This document shows, one piece after another, positions 55,518 through 64,000 of a stretch of DNA of 64,000 nt. The notes below the pieces were generated by a model that saw only the letters and a program-made list of their open reading frames with translations, had not been told where the DNA came from and made no database searches. Position numbers and translations under genes: made by a program. This DNA is from Aeromicrobium erythreum (GTDB lineage Bacteria; Actinomycetota; Actinomycetes; Propionibacteriales; Nocardioidaceae), in contig NZ_CP011502.1 of assembly GCF_001509405.1 (NCBI RefSeq), forward strand, positions 1,550,001-1,614,000, in the 5' to 3' direction. How positions within the stretch are numbered: the stretch's first letter is position 1; every line of letters begins with the position of its first letter.

Positions 55518-56820
55518 CCGCGCTCATCTACACGCTCGGCGTCGTCGTCTTCGTGCTCGGCGTCATCGCGTCGATCGCCCTGCACGAGCTCGGCCACATG
55601 GTCCCGGCGAAGAAGTTCGGCATCAAGGTCACCCAGTACTTCGTCGGCTTCGGCAACACGATCTGGTCGGTCAAGCGGGGCGAGACCGAGTACGGCATCA
55701 AGTCGATCCCGCTCGGCGGCTACGTGAAGCTCGTCGGCATGCTGCCGCCGGAGCGGCGCGACGGCGTCGCCGCCGACCCGCACGAGGTCCGCGCGACCAG
55801 CACCGGCCTGTTCACCCAGCTCGTCAGCGACGCGCGCCACGCGGAGCACGAGCTCATCGAGGACGACGACCTCGACCGCCTCTTCTACCGCAAGCCCTGG
55901 TGGCAGAAGCTGATCGTCATGGCCGGCGGCCCGCTCGTCAACGTCGCCATCGCCGTCGTGCTGTTCGCGGTCGTGCTCATGGGCTTCGGTGCGCTCACCC
56001 CGACGACGACCGTGCAGGCGGTCTCCGACTGCGCCATCACCGACGCCGAGGCGGGACGGGCGTGCACCGACGCCGACCCCGTGACCCCGGCCAAGCAGGC
56101 CGGCCTGCAGCCCGGCGACCGGTTCGTGTCGTTCAACGGCGAGCGGATCACGTCGTGGGAGCAGCTGTCGGGCCTGATCCGCGCCAACGGCGACCGCGAG
56201 GCCCGCCTCGTCGTCGACCGCGACGGTCGCGAGGTGTCCGCCGACGTCCCGACCGCCGTGCTCGCCCGCACCTCGCTCGACGATCCGCAGCGTACCGAGA
56301 AGGTCGGCTTCCTCGGCGTCACGCCGACCGAGACCATGCAGCGACAGGGCCCGGGCGCCGTCGTCGACGTCATGGGCGAGCAGGTCGCGGCCACCGCCAG
56401 CGCCATCGCCCACCTGCCGGTGCGCATGGTCGAGGTGACCAAGGCGGCGTTCGGCGCGGAGCGACCCGCCGACGGACCGATCAGCGTCGTCGGCGCCAGC
56501 CGGGTGGCGGGCGAGCTCGTCACGGTCGACGAGCCCAGCTGGGCGGAGCGCGCCCAGCGGCTGCTGGCCCTGCTCGCGTCGCTGAACCTGTTCCTCGCGC
56601 TGTTCAACTTCATCCCGCTGCTGCCCCTCGACGGCGGCCACATCGCCGGTGCGCTGTGGGAGGCCGTGCGCCGAGGATGGGCGCGTCTGCGCCGCCGACC
56701 GGACCCCGGATACGTCGACGTCGCGAGGATGCTGCCCGTCGCCTACGTGGTGGGTGGCATCCTGATGGTCATGAGCGTCATCCTGATCTACGCCGACATC
56801 GTGAACCCGGTGAGCATCTC

Positions 56821-56824
<4 letters not shown>
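55514..56824 (+). CDS. rseP: Site-2 zinc metalloprotease, RseP/Rip1 family
   Basis: 436 aa intramembrane protease that cuts anti-sigma factors and other membrane proteins. First helix with [17 protein letters not shown] (HExxH at ~23), a PDZ domain around [19 protein letters not shown] (~195), and the late transmembrane motif [17 protein letters not shown] (LDGGH ~372). Ends with a further helix. GTG start overlapping dxr; its own stop overlaps ispG by 4 nt. Confidence 0.95.
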
Positions 56825-57987
<1,163 letters not shown>

Positions 57988-58045
57988 GCATCCGCCGTCC
58001 GTCCCAGGTCGCGCCCGTCGAGGGGCGACGGCCGGTCCGCTGGCC

Positions 58046-58051
58046 TAGGCT
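58046..58051 (+). promoter_or_regulatory. -10 element upstream of the GNAT gene
   Basis: TAGGCT, with a predicted transcript start ~7 nt on and a ~36-nt leader carrying GAGCGAGGAG before the ATG at 58094. One of the few promoters here with a normal leader. Confidence 0.45.
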
Positions 58052-58093
58052 GTCGGCAGCCGGGCGAGCGGCCTGCGGAGCGAGGAGCACACG

Positions 58094-58984
58094 ATGATCG
58101 AGCTGGTGCCGGTCGCGTCCGACGCCACCGGGCGTCGCGACCAGCAGATCCGGCTGCTCGGGCCCGACGACCGCGTCGAGCTCGAGGCGCTGATGGCCCG
58201 TGACGAGCGCGCGAACCTCTTCGTGCGCCACCGCGTCGCCGAGACCGGACTGCGCAGCCTGATGCTCGGCGGCACGATGCTCGGCTGCTTCCGCGACGGC
58301 CGGCTCGTCGCCGCCTGCCACTGCGGCGCCAACCTCGTCCCCGTGGAGGCCGACGCCGAGGCCGTCGACGGCTTCGCGCGCCAGCTGCTCCTCACCGGCG
58401 TCGCCCCGGGCATGCGACGCAGCGCGTCGCTCGTCGGCCGCCAGGCCGCCGTCATGCGGCTGTGGTCGAGGCTCGAGCAGGACTGGGGTCCCGCGCGGTC
58501 GGTGCGGGCCGACCAGCCGTTCCTCGCCATCGACGGCGAGCCGGCGGTCGCGCCGGACCCGCGGCTGCGCCGCGTCATGATCGACGAGGTCGACGTGCTG
58601 TACCCGGCGTCCGTGGCGATGTTCCGCGAGGAGGTCGGCATCGACCCCGAGGCCGGTGGCAGCGCCGGCTACCGCGCCCGCGTGGCGCAGCTCGTCGCCC
58701 GAGGCTGGGCGTTCGCGATCATCGAGGACGGCGAGGTGCTCTTCAAGACCGAGGTCGGCGCCGCCGCCGGCGGCGTCTGCCAGCTGCAGGGCGTCTGGGT
58801 GCACCCCGACCACCGCGGTCGAGGCATCGCGGCACCAGCGCTCGCCGGCGTCGTCCGGGTGGTGCAGCGCGACGTCGCCTCCGACGTCACGCTCTACGTC
58901 AACGACTTCAACACGGCCGCCCGCGCCACCTACGCCCGCGTCGGGCTGCGCCAGGTCGACACGTTCGCGTCGATCCTGCTGTAG
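58094..58984 (+). CDS. GNAT acetyltransferase with N-terminal DUF4081-like domain
   Basis: 296 aa. N-terminal half (LMARDERANLFVRHRVAETG, MLGCFRDGRLVAACHCGANL) resembles DUF4081; the C-terminal GNAT domain carries the acetyl-CoA loop VWVHPDHRGRGIAAPALAGV and the terminal LYVNDFNTAARATYARVG. Substrate unknown. This two-domain family regularly lies between ispG and proS in actinobacteria. Confidence 0.88.
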   Translation: MIELVPVASDATGRRDQQIRLLGPDDRVELEALMARDERANLFVRHRVAETGLRSLMLGGTMLGCFRDGRLVAACHCGANLVPVEADAEAVDGFARQLLLTGVAPGMRRSASLVGRQAAVMRLWSRLEQDWGPARSVRADQPFLAIDGEPAVAPDPRLRRVMIDEVDVLYPASVAMFREEVGIDPEAGGSAGYRARVAQLVARGWAFAIIEDGEVLFKTEVGAAAGGVCQLQGVWVHPDHRGRGIAAPALAGVVRVVQRDVASDVTLYVNDFNTAARATYARVGLRQVDTFASILL

Positions 58985-58998
58985 CCCGGCCCGCGTCG

Positions 58999-59292
58999 TC
59001 AGTCGCCCGTCGTGGTCCAGTGCGTGAGCACCGGGGGAGCGGCCAGCAACGCTCCGAGGGCGGGCCGGTTGCCGTCCCCGGCCCGCCACGCGCGGTACGC
59101 CGCGTCGTGCTCGAGGCTCTCCCAACGCTCGAACGCCGTCACACGGGTCGGGTCCTCGACGTCGGTGAGCACCTCGACGCCGAGGTTCCCGGCGAAGGCG
59201 CGGGTCTCGGCGAGGACCTCGTCGAGGACGGCGGGTGCAGCCTCGACCTTCTCAGGTCGCAGCCGGAGCTCGAGGGTGGCGACGATGGACAC
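58999..59292 (-). CDS. Antibiotic biosynthesis monooxygenase (ABM)-domain protein
   Basis: 97 aa ferredoxin-like dimeric alpha/beta barrel. IVATLELRLRPEKVEAAPAV and TAFERWESLEHDAAYRAW fit the ABM pattern (FxxWxSxxAxxxH-like). Such small proteins include heme-degrading and quinol monooxygenases, but no catalytic residues can be named here. GTG start with GCAGGAGG upstream. Convergent with the GNAT gene (14 nt apart). Confidence 0.75.
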   Translation of the reverse strand: MSIVATLELRLRPEKVEAAPAVLDEVLAETRAFAGNLGVEVLTDVEDPTRVTAFERWESLEHDAAYRAWRAGDGNRPALGALLAAPPVLTHWTTTGD

Positions 59293-59366
59293 GGATGCCT
59301 CCTGCGGGGCGCGGGGTGCGGACGCTCCATCCTCGCACCGTCCCGTGCGGCTCGGCGGGGGTCGCC

Positions 59367-59372
59367 TAGGGT
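59367..59372 (+). promoter_or_regulatory. -10 element of the small membrane-protein gene (leaderless)
   Basis: TAGGGT, 6 nt, ATG at 59379. Confidence 0.5.
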
Positions 59373-59378
59373 GCGGAC

Positions 59379-59747
59379 ATGGATCGTGACGTGAAGGCCC
59401 TGGCCGCCCTGCTCGCCGTCGCCGGGGTCGCGCACTTCGTGAAGCCCGAGCCGTTCGAGCAGATGGTGCCGCGCGCGCTTCCGCGTCGACGCGAGCTCGT
59501 GCACGCCTCGGGGGTGGTGGAGGTGGCCTGCGCGGCGCTGCTCGCGCACCCCCGCACGCGACGCGCCGGGGGACTGGCCGCCGCCGGGCTCCTGGTGGGG
59601 GTGTTCCCGGCCAACCTGCAGATGACGGCCGACGTGCTGCGCAGCCGTCGCGCCTCGCCCGTGCTGAAGGCCGGGGTCGTCGGCCGGCTGCCGCTGCAGT
59701 TGCCGCTCGTGCGCACGGCCCTCAAGGCCTCGCGCAGCGCTCGATAG
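59379..59747 (+). CDS. Small DoxX-like membrane protein
   Basis: 122 aa with about four hydrophobic segments (ALAALLAVAGVAHFVKP; GVVEVACAALLAHP; GGLAAAGLLVGVFPANLQM; LPLQLPLVRTALKA). The AGVAHFVKPEPFEQMVP N-terminus and FPANLQM loop are typical of the DoxX/YbfF-like family in actinobacteria. Function unknown. Its TAG stop is also the first half of the proS -10 element. Confidence 0.7.
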   Translation: MDRDVKALAALLAVAGVAHFVKPEPFEQMVPRALPRRRELVHASGVVEVACAALLAHPRTRRAGGLAAAGLLVGVFPANLQMTADVLRSRRASPVLKAGVVGRLPLQLPLVRTALKASRSAR

Positions 59748-59750
59748 GGT
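59745..59750 (+). promoter_or_regulatory. -10 element of proS, overlapping the upstream stop codon
   Basis: TAGGGT, 6 nt, ATG at 59757. The TAG is the stop codon of the preceding gene. An alternative ATG two codons on (59763) is less well placed. Confidence 0.5.
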
Positions 59751-59756
59751 CGGCGC

Positions 59757-61508
59757 ATGCGCATGTCCCAGCTGTTCCTGCGAACCCTCCGTGACGACCC
59801 GGCGGACGCGGAGGTCCCGAGCCACAAGCTGCTCGTCCGGGCCGGCTACGTGCGGCGCGTGGCGCCGGGCATCTACTCCTGGCTCCCGCTCGGGCTGAAG
59901 GTGCTGGCCAAGGTCGAGGAGATCGTCCGCGAGGAGATGGAGGCCATCGGCTCGCAGGAGGTGCGCTTCCCCGCGCTGCTGCCGCGCGAGCCGTACGAGG
60001 CGACGAACCGCTGGACGGAGTACGGCCCCAACCTGTTCCGCCTGCACGACCGTCGCGGCAACGACATGCTGCTCGGTCCCACCCACGAGGAGATGTTCGC
60101 GCTCCTCGTGAAGGACCTCTACGGCTCCTACAAGGACCTGCCGCTGAGCCTGTACCAGATCCAGACGAAGTACCGCGACGAGGCGCGACCCCGCGCTGGC
60201 ATCCTGCGCGGCCGCGAGTTCGTCATGAAGGACTCCTACTCCTTCGACGTGACCGACGAGGGCCTCGAGCGCAGCTACCAGGCGCACCGCGAGGCCTACG
60301 TGCGCATCTTCGACCGGCTCGGTCTCGACTACGTCGTCGTGCAGGCCGACTCCGGCGCGATGGGCGGGTCGGCGAGCGAGGAGTTCCTCGCCGTCGCCGA
60401 GATCGGCGAGGACACCTTCGTCCGCTCGCCCGGCGGCTACGCGGCCAACGTCGAGGCCGTGGTCACGGTGGCCCCCGACCCCCAGCCCTACGACGGACTG
60501 CCCGCCGCGCACGCCGAGCAGACGCCCGACACGCCGACCATCGACACGCTCGTCGCGCACCTCAACGAGCGCTTCCCGCGCGAGGACCGCCCCTGGACCG
60601 GTGCCGACACGCTGAAGAACGTCCTCGTCGTGCTGCGCCACCCCGACGGCTCCCGCGAGGCGCTCGCGATCGGCGTCCCCGGCGACCGCGAGGTCGACAC
60701 GAAGCGGCTCGAGACGCAGGTCGCGCCCGCCGACGTCGAGCCGTTCACGGAGGAGGACTTCGCCGCCCACCCGGCCCTGAAGAAGGGCTACATCGGCCCC
60801 GGCGTGCTGGGGGAGGAGTCCGAGACCGGCATCCGCTACCTCGTCGACCCCCGCGTCGTCGACGGCACGCGCTGGGTCACCGGCGCGAACGTGGCGGGCT
60901 CGCACGTGATCGACCTCGTGGCCGGCCGCGACTTCACCGCCGACGGCACGATCGAGGCGGCCGAGGTGCGTGCGGGCGACCCCGCCCCCGACGGCTCGGG
61001 CCCGCTCGAGCTCGCCCGTGGCATCGAGATGGGGCACATCTTCCAGCTCGGCCGCAAGTACGCCGAGGCGCTCGACCTGAAGGTGCTCGACGAGAACGGC
61101 AAGCTCGTCACCGTCACGATGGGCTCCTACGGCGTGGGCATCTCGCGCGCCGTCGCGGCCGTCGTGGAGAGCTCGCACGACGAGCTCGGCATCGTCTGGC
61201 CGCGCGAGCTGGCACCCTTCGACGTCCACGTCGTCGTCGCCGGGAAGCAGCCCGAGCTGTTCGAGGCGGCCGACCGGCTCGTCGCCGAGCTGGAGGCCGC
61301 CGGCCTCGACGTGCTCTACGACGACCGCCCGAAGGTGTCGCCCGGCGTCAAGTTCAAGGACGCCGAGCTGCTCGGCATGCCGACGACCGTCGTCGTGGGC
61401 AAGGGGCTGGCCGACGGGCTGCTGGAGGTCAAGGACCGCGCCAGCGGCACGCGCCGCGACGTGGCGCTCGCCGACGTCATCACCGAGGTCCGCGGCGTCT
61501 GCCGCTGA
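59757..61508 (+). CDS. proS: Prolyl-tRNA synthetase
   Basis: 583 aa, bacterial type with the editing (INS) domain. Class II motif 1 in [20 protein letters not shown] (quoted to 20), motif 2 in [34 protein letters not shown], the INS domain ~220-390, motif 3 in [16 protein letters not shown] and a C-terminal anticodon-binding domain ([20 protein letters not shown]). Upstream of rimP-nusA as in many actinobacteria. Confidence 0.97.
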   Translation: MRMSQLFLRTLRDDPADAEVPSHKLLVRAGYVRRVAPGIYSWLPLGLKVLAKVEEIVREEMEAIGSQEVRFPALLPREPYEATNRWTEYGPNLFRLHDRRGNDMLLGPTHEEMFALLVKDLYGSYKDLPLSLYQIQTKYRDEARPRAGILRGREFVMKDSYSFDVTDEGLERSYQAHREAYVRIFDRLGLDYVVVQADSGAMGGSASEEFLAVAEIGEDTFVRSPGGYAANVEAVVTVAPDPQPYDGLPAAHAEQTPDTPTIDTLVAHLNERFPREDRPWTGADTLKNVLVVLRHPDGSREALAIGVPGDREVDTKRLETQVAPADVEPFTEEDFAAHPALKKGYIGPGVLGEESETGIRYLVDPRVVDGTRWVTGANVAGSHVIDLVAGRDFTADGTIEAAEVRAGDPAPDGSGPLELARGIEMGHIFQLGRKYAEALDLKVLDENGKLVTVTMGSYGVGISRAVAAVVESSHDELGIVWPRELAPFDVHVVVAGKQPELFEAADRLVAELEAAGLDVLYDDRPKVSPGVKFKDAELLGMPTTVVVGKGLADGLLEVKDRASGTRRDVALADVITEVRGVCR

Positions 61509-61532
61509 CCACCCTGCCGCGGATCCCGGCGC

Positions 61533-61946
61533 TCAGTCTCGGTCGAGTCCGGGGAAGGGGCTGGGCCCGGCGCCCCAGCTCGTCGCCTCCAGTGCCGAGG
61601 CCCGCAGCGACCGGACGGCCTCGCGACGGTCGCCCGCGCTGCCGAGCGCCACGAGCGGCACGATGGCGCGGCACATCCGCTCGGCCAGGTCCGCGAGCCG
61701 CTGGCGGGCCTGGTCGACGGAGCGGGGAGGCACGCCGTAGGCGGGCTGTGGGCCCACGGGTGTCGCCCCTGCGGCCGCCACGCGTGCGACGAGCACGTCG
61801 CGCGCACGCTCGTGGCGGCGCAAGGCCGCGCGCGCGGCGTCGTCGAGCTCGGCGAACCGGCCTGCGCTGAGCGACGTCAGCCAGACTGCCTCGTGCTCGA
61901 GCGCGAGGCGGCGCTGCAGGGGGCCGACGGGGGACGGGTCGCCCAC
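61533..61946 (-). CDS. DUF4439 ferritin-like domain protein
   Basis: 137 aa. A helical, ferritin-like pattern: LQRRLALEHEAVWLTSLSAG, ALRRHERARDVLVARVAAAG, then QPAYGVPPRSVDQARQRLAD and a third helix. Glu/His positions (EHE, RRHE) could bind metal but are not proven. The start GTG at 61946 is chosen because AGGAGG lies 8 nt upstream; a GTG at 61955 would overlap the preceding gene. It follows the 62412-61948 gene with a 1-nt gap, so the two are coupled. Confidence 0.8.
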   Translation of the reverse strand: MGDPSPVGPLQRRLALEHEAVWLTSLSAGRFAELDDAARAALRRHERARDVLVARVAAAGATPVGPQPAYGVPPRSVDQARQRLADLAERMCRAIVPLVALGSAGDRREAVRSLRASALEATSWGAGPSPFPGLDRD

Positions 61947-61947
61947 G

Positions 61948-62412
61948 TCACGCACCTCCTGCCCGCCGGCCCAGGGTGCGGGCGACCTGCGCCTGCCCGG
62001 CCGCGAGCGACGCCAGCACGCGGGCCAGGTCGGGGGAGACCGCCGCGAGCGCGTCGGCCTGCCGGCGGCTGGCGGTCCGGTTGAGGTCGGCCACGACGGT
62101 GGCGACGTCGGACGACGTGGTCGTCGGCGACGGGTCGACGTCCGGTGCACCGCCGAGCCCGTCGAGCTGGGTCCTCAGGACCGTCGCGAGGTCGTCGGTG
62201 CGGACGCCGTCGAGACCCTCGACCGACACGGCGAGCGTGACCTGGTCGGCCGCGGCGCGCTCCAGCAGACGCGTGTCCGCGGCGTCCGGCATCGGGCGCG
62301 GTCGCGCCCCGAGGGCACGCAGCACGTCGTCGTCGCGGCCCGCGACGTGCAGGGCCGCGCCGGCCGCCACGACGGCGACCCCGCCTCCCACGACGACGCG
62401 ACGGCTGACCAT
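61948..62412 (-). CDS. Hypothetical membrane-anchored or secreted protein, partner of DUF4439
   Basis: 154 aa. Residues 1-~25 (MVSRRVVVGGGVAVVAAGAA) form a twin-Arg-free signal or anchor; the rest is a soluble Ala/Asp-rich helical domain with TLAVSVEGLDGV and TVVADLNRTASRRQADALAA. I do not recognise the family. Tight coupling to the ferritin-like gene and location divergent from rimP recur in actinobacteria, so the pair probably acts together at the membrane. Confidence 0.7.
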   Translation of the reverse strand: MVSRRVVVGGGVAVVAAGAALHVAGRDDDVLRALGARPRPMPDAADTRLLERAAADQVTLAVSVEGLDGVRTDDLATVLRTQLDGLGGAPDVDPSPTTTSSDVATVVADLNRTASRRQADALAAVSPDLARVLASLAAGQAQVARTLGRRAGGA

Positions 62413-62418
62413 CCCGTC

Positions 62419-62424
62419 AGGCTA
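62419..62424 (-). promoter_or_regulatory. -10 element of the DUF4439 pair (leaderless)
   Basis: On the minus strand TAGCCT, 6 nt, ATG (first base 62412). Back to back with the rimP promoter 12 nt away. Confidence 0.5.
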
Positions 62425-62436
62425 ATGGGTGCCCGC

Positions 62437-62442
62437 TAGAGT
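62437..62442 (+). promoter_or_regulatory. -10 element of the rimP-nusA operon
   Basis: TAGAGT with a predicted leader of ~65 nt to the rimP ATG at 62515; CAGGAGG (62499-62505) is the ribosome-binding site. Confidence 0.45.
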
Positions 62443-62514
62443 GAGGGTCGCGCGGTCGCCCAGCGGCACCGCGCACCGGACGTGCCGACAACAGAACACA
62501 GGAGGCTGCACGAC

Positions 62515-63078
62515 ATGGCGGACCCGCAGGCCGACACCGTGAGGGACGAGGTCGCCGGACCCCTCGCCGCCCTCGGACTCGACCTCGAGGCGGTCGAGCT
62601 CTCCCGCTCCGGTTCCAGGCGCTTCCTGAGGATCGCGGTCGACGCCGACGGTGGCGTCCCGCTCGACCTCATCACCGACGCCACCCGCGTCGTCTCCGCC
62701 GCGCTCGACGACGGCACGGCGATGGGGGAGCAGCCCTACACGCTCGAGGTGACTTCCCGCGGGCTCGACCGTCCGCTGACCGAGCCCCGGCACTGGCGGC
62801 GCAACGTCGGCCGGCTCGTCGCCGTGACGCTGCACGACGGTCCCGCCGTCACCGGACGGGTCGTCGGCAGCGACGACACCGGTGTCGAGATCACCGTGAA
62901 GGGTCAGCAGCGCCGGATCGCCTACGCCGACGTCGCTCGCGCCCTCGTCACCCCCGAGCTCGGCGCCCCCAAGGCGCCCACCACCGGCCGGCCCAAGCAG
63001 CAGAAGTCGTCGGCCAAGGGCCGCGGCTCCGCCCCGCGGCCCGGCCGCCCCGACCACCACCGCGAGAAGGACGCCTGA
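62515..63078 (+). CDS. rimP: Ribosome maturation factor RimP
   Basis: 187 aa; needed for 30S assembly. GLDLEAVELSRSGSRRFLRI, DLITDATRVVSAALDD and YTLEVTSRGLDRPLTEPRHW are the family signature, followed by the C-terminal SH3-like domain and a basic tail (PKQQKSSAKGRG). The ATG at 62515 follows CAGGAGG by 9 nt; the in-frame 62482 start has no such site. Shares TGATG with nusA. Confidence 0.95.
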   Translation: MADPQADTVRDEVAGPLAALGLDLEAVELSRSGSRRFLRIAVDADGGVPLDLITDATRVVSAALDDGTAMGEQPYTLEVTSRGLDRPLTEPRHWRRNVGRLVAVTLHDGPAVTGRVVGSDDTGVEITVKGQQRRIAYADVARALVTPELGAPKAPTTGRPKQQKSSAKGRGSAPRPGRPDHHREKDA

Positions 63079-64000
63079 TGGACATCGACATGAGCGCGCT
63101 GCGCGCCCTCGAGCGGGAGAAGGACATCTCCCTCGACGTCGTCGTGGAGGCCATCGAGACAGCGCTGCTGTCGGCCTACCAGAAGACGCCGTACTCCCAC
63201 CAGCACGCACGGGTCGTGCTCGACCGCCAGACGGGTCGCGTGACGGTCTGGGCTAAGGAGCGGCTCGCACCGGAGCCGGCCGCTCCCGCCGAGCCGGCCG
63301 AGACCGGGTCTGACGAGGCGGCCGACACGGCGTCCGACGAGGCGCAGTCGCCCGCCGCGCCGCCGGCCCCGCGGTTCTCGGAGGAGTTCGACGACACGCC
63401 GGAGGACTTCGGCCGCTTCGCCGCCACCGTCGCGCGGCAGCTGATCATGCAGCGCCTGCGCCAGGCGGAGGACGAGCAGAAGTTCGGCGAGTTCTCCGGC
63501 AAGGTCGGCGACATCGTCTCCGGCGTCATCCAGCAGGGCAGCCGCCCTGGCGACGTCATGATCGACCTCGGTCGCGTCGAGGCGCTGCTGCCGTCGGCCG
63601 AGCGCGTCGCCGAGGAGAAGTACGCCCACGGCGAGCGCATCAAGGCCTACGTGTACGAGGTCGAGAAGGGCATGCGTGGCCCGCGGGTCAAGGTCTCGCG
63701 CACCCACCCCAACCTCGTGCGCCTGCTGTTCGCCCTCGAGGTCCCGGAGATCGCCGACGGCTCCGTCGAGATCATGGCCGTGGCGCGGGAGGCCGGCCAC
63801 CGCACCAAGATCGCCGTGCGCGCCACGAAGCCCGGCGTCAACGCCAAGGGCGCCTGCATCGGGCCCATGGGCCAGCGCGTGCGCAACGTGATGCACGAGC
63901 TGCACGGCGAGAAGATCGACATCGTCGACCACAGCGACGACCCGCTGGAGTTCATCGGGCACGCGCTCTCGCCGTCGCGGGTCAAGAAGGTCACGATGGT
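63078..64000 (+). CDS. nusA: Transcription termination/antitermination protein NusA (cut by window end)
   Basis: 307 residues visible, open at the right edge. N-terminal RNA-polymerase-binding domain (MDIDMSALRALEREKDISLD to ~125), S1 domain from ~140 (GDIVSGVIQQGSRPGDVMID) and start of KH1 with VEIMAVAREAGHRTKIAVRA and GACIGPMGQRVRNVMHEL. Between ~64 and ~99 lies a Pro/Ala/Glu/Asp-rich insertion (APEPAAPAEPAETGSDEAAD) not present in the mycobacterial protein as I recall it. Start overlaps the rimP stop by 1 nt. Confidence 0.96.
   Translation, partial: MDIDMSALRALEREKDISLDVVVEAIETALLSAYQKTPYSHQHARVVLDRQTGRVTVWAKERLAPEPAAPAEPAETGSDEAADTASDEAQSPAAPPAPRFSEEFDDTPEDFGRFAATVARQLIMQRLRQAEDEQKFGEFSGKVGDIVSGVIQQGSRPGDVMIDLGRVEALLPSAERVAEEKYAHGERIKAYVYEVEKGMRGPRVKVSRTHPNLVRLLFALEVPEIADGSVEIMAVAREAGHRTKIAVRATKPGVNAKGACIGPMGQRVRNVMHELHGEKIDIVDHSDDPLEFIGHALSPSRVKKVTM

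Noticed and set aside
58003..58028. GTCGCGCCC/GGGCGAC imperfect hairpin after ispG as terminator
   Set aside because: Stem is interrupted and short compared with the clear 14-16-bp hairpins elsewhere in the window.

Overview
The window is a contiguous piece of a very GC-rich actinobacterial chromosome. Gene order, the GlnK/GlnD pair, TANNNT leaderless promoters, a 13E12/DUF222 protein and the Ala/Lys-rich ribosomal-protein tails point to Actinomycetota. A Nocardioidaceae-like lineage (Propionibacteriales) is my best guess, but the sequence alone does not fix it. I recognise no rRNA, tRNA, CRISPR array, IS element or prophage.

Layout. 0-7.5 kb: end of a CydC-type ABC protein, ftsY, an ammonium transporter, PII, glnD and ffh (protein targeting plus nitrogen sensing). 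7.5-12.4 kb: a heterodimeric ABC exporter, an ArsC-like protein and a crotonase. 12.6-22.9 kb: the conserved run rpsP-khpA-rimM-trmD-(second amt)-rplS-lepB-rnhB-DUF2469-VOC-YraN-YifB-dprA-xerC. 22.9-32.0 kb: an accessory island of five CoA-dependent acyltransferase/condensation-fold genes (one frameshifted) and a DrrAB-like ABC exporter, in two divergent operons. 31.9-37.3 kb: a tandem-M23 peptidase, then rpsB-tsf-pyrH-frr-cdsA. 37.4-45.1 kb: a transglutaminase/DUF2126, ATP-grasp/alpha-E, transglutaminase and zinc-peptidase cluster. 45.1-54.2 kb: rlmN, a HAD phosphatase, a frameshifted DUF222-HNH gene, a crotonase, a mini AMP-binding protein, an SDR, and a two-component system divergent from an ABC-2 exporter. 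54.3-64 kb: dxr-rseP-ispG, a GNAT, an ABM protein, a small membrane protein, proS, a DUF4439 pair, rimP and nusA (cut by the window end).

How it fits together. The backbone is the usual actinobacterial translation, envelope and isoprenoid order. The accessory blocks sit as insertions at defined joints: xerC/M23-rpsB, cdsA/rlmN and rlmN/dxr. Both ammonium transporters are preceded by GTNAC-N6-type boxes of nearly the same geometry, the pattern of actinobacterial GlnR sites. The second set begins inside the end of trmD, so it links an amt gene inserted in the ribosomal-protein run to nitrogen control.

Most transcription units start with a -10 element (consensus TAGNNT; A at position 2 and T at position 6 nearly invariant) exactly 6 or 7 nt before an ATG or GTG. 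This implies leaderless mRNAs, and I used it to choose many start codons. The most promising poorly described system is the acyltransferase/exporter island, which looks like a surface or secreted lipid-ester assembly locus without any polyketide synthase in view. Two genes carry apparent single-base losses in G/C runs; sequencing error and real inactivation cannot be told apart here.
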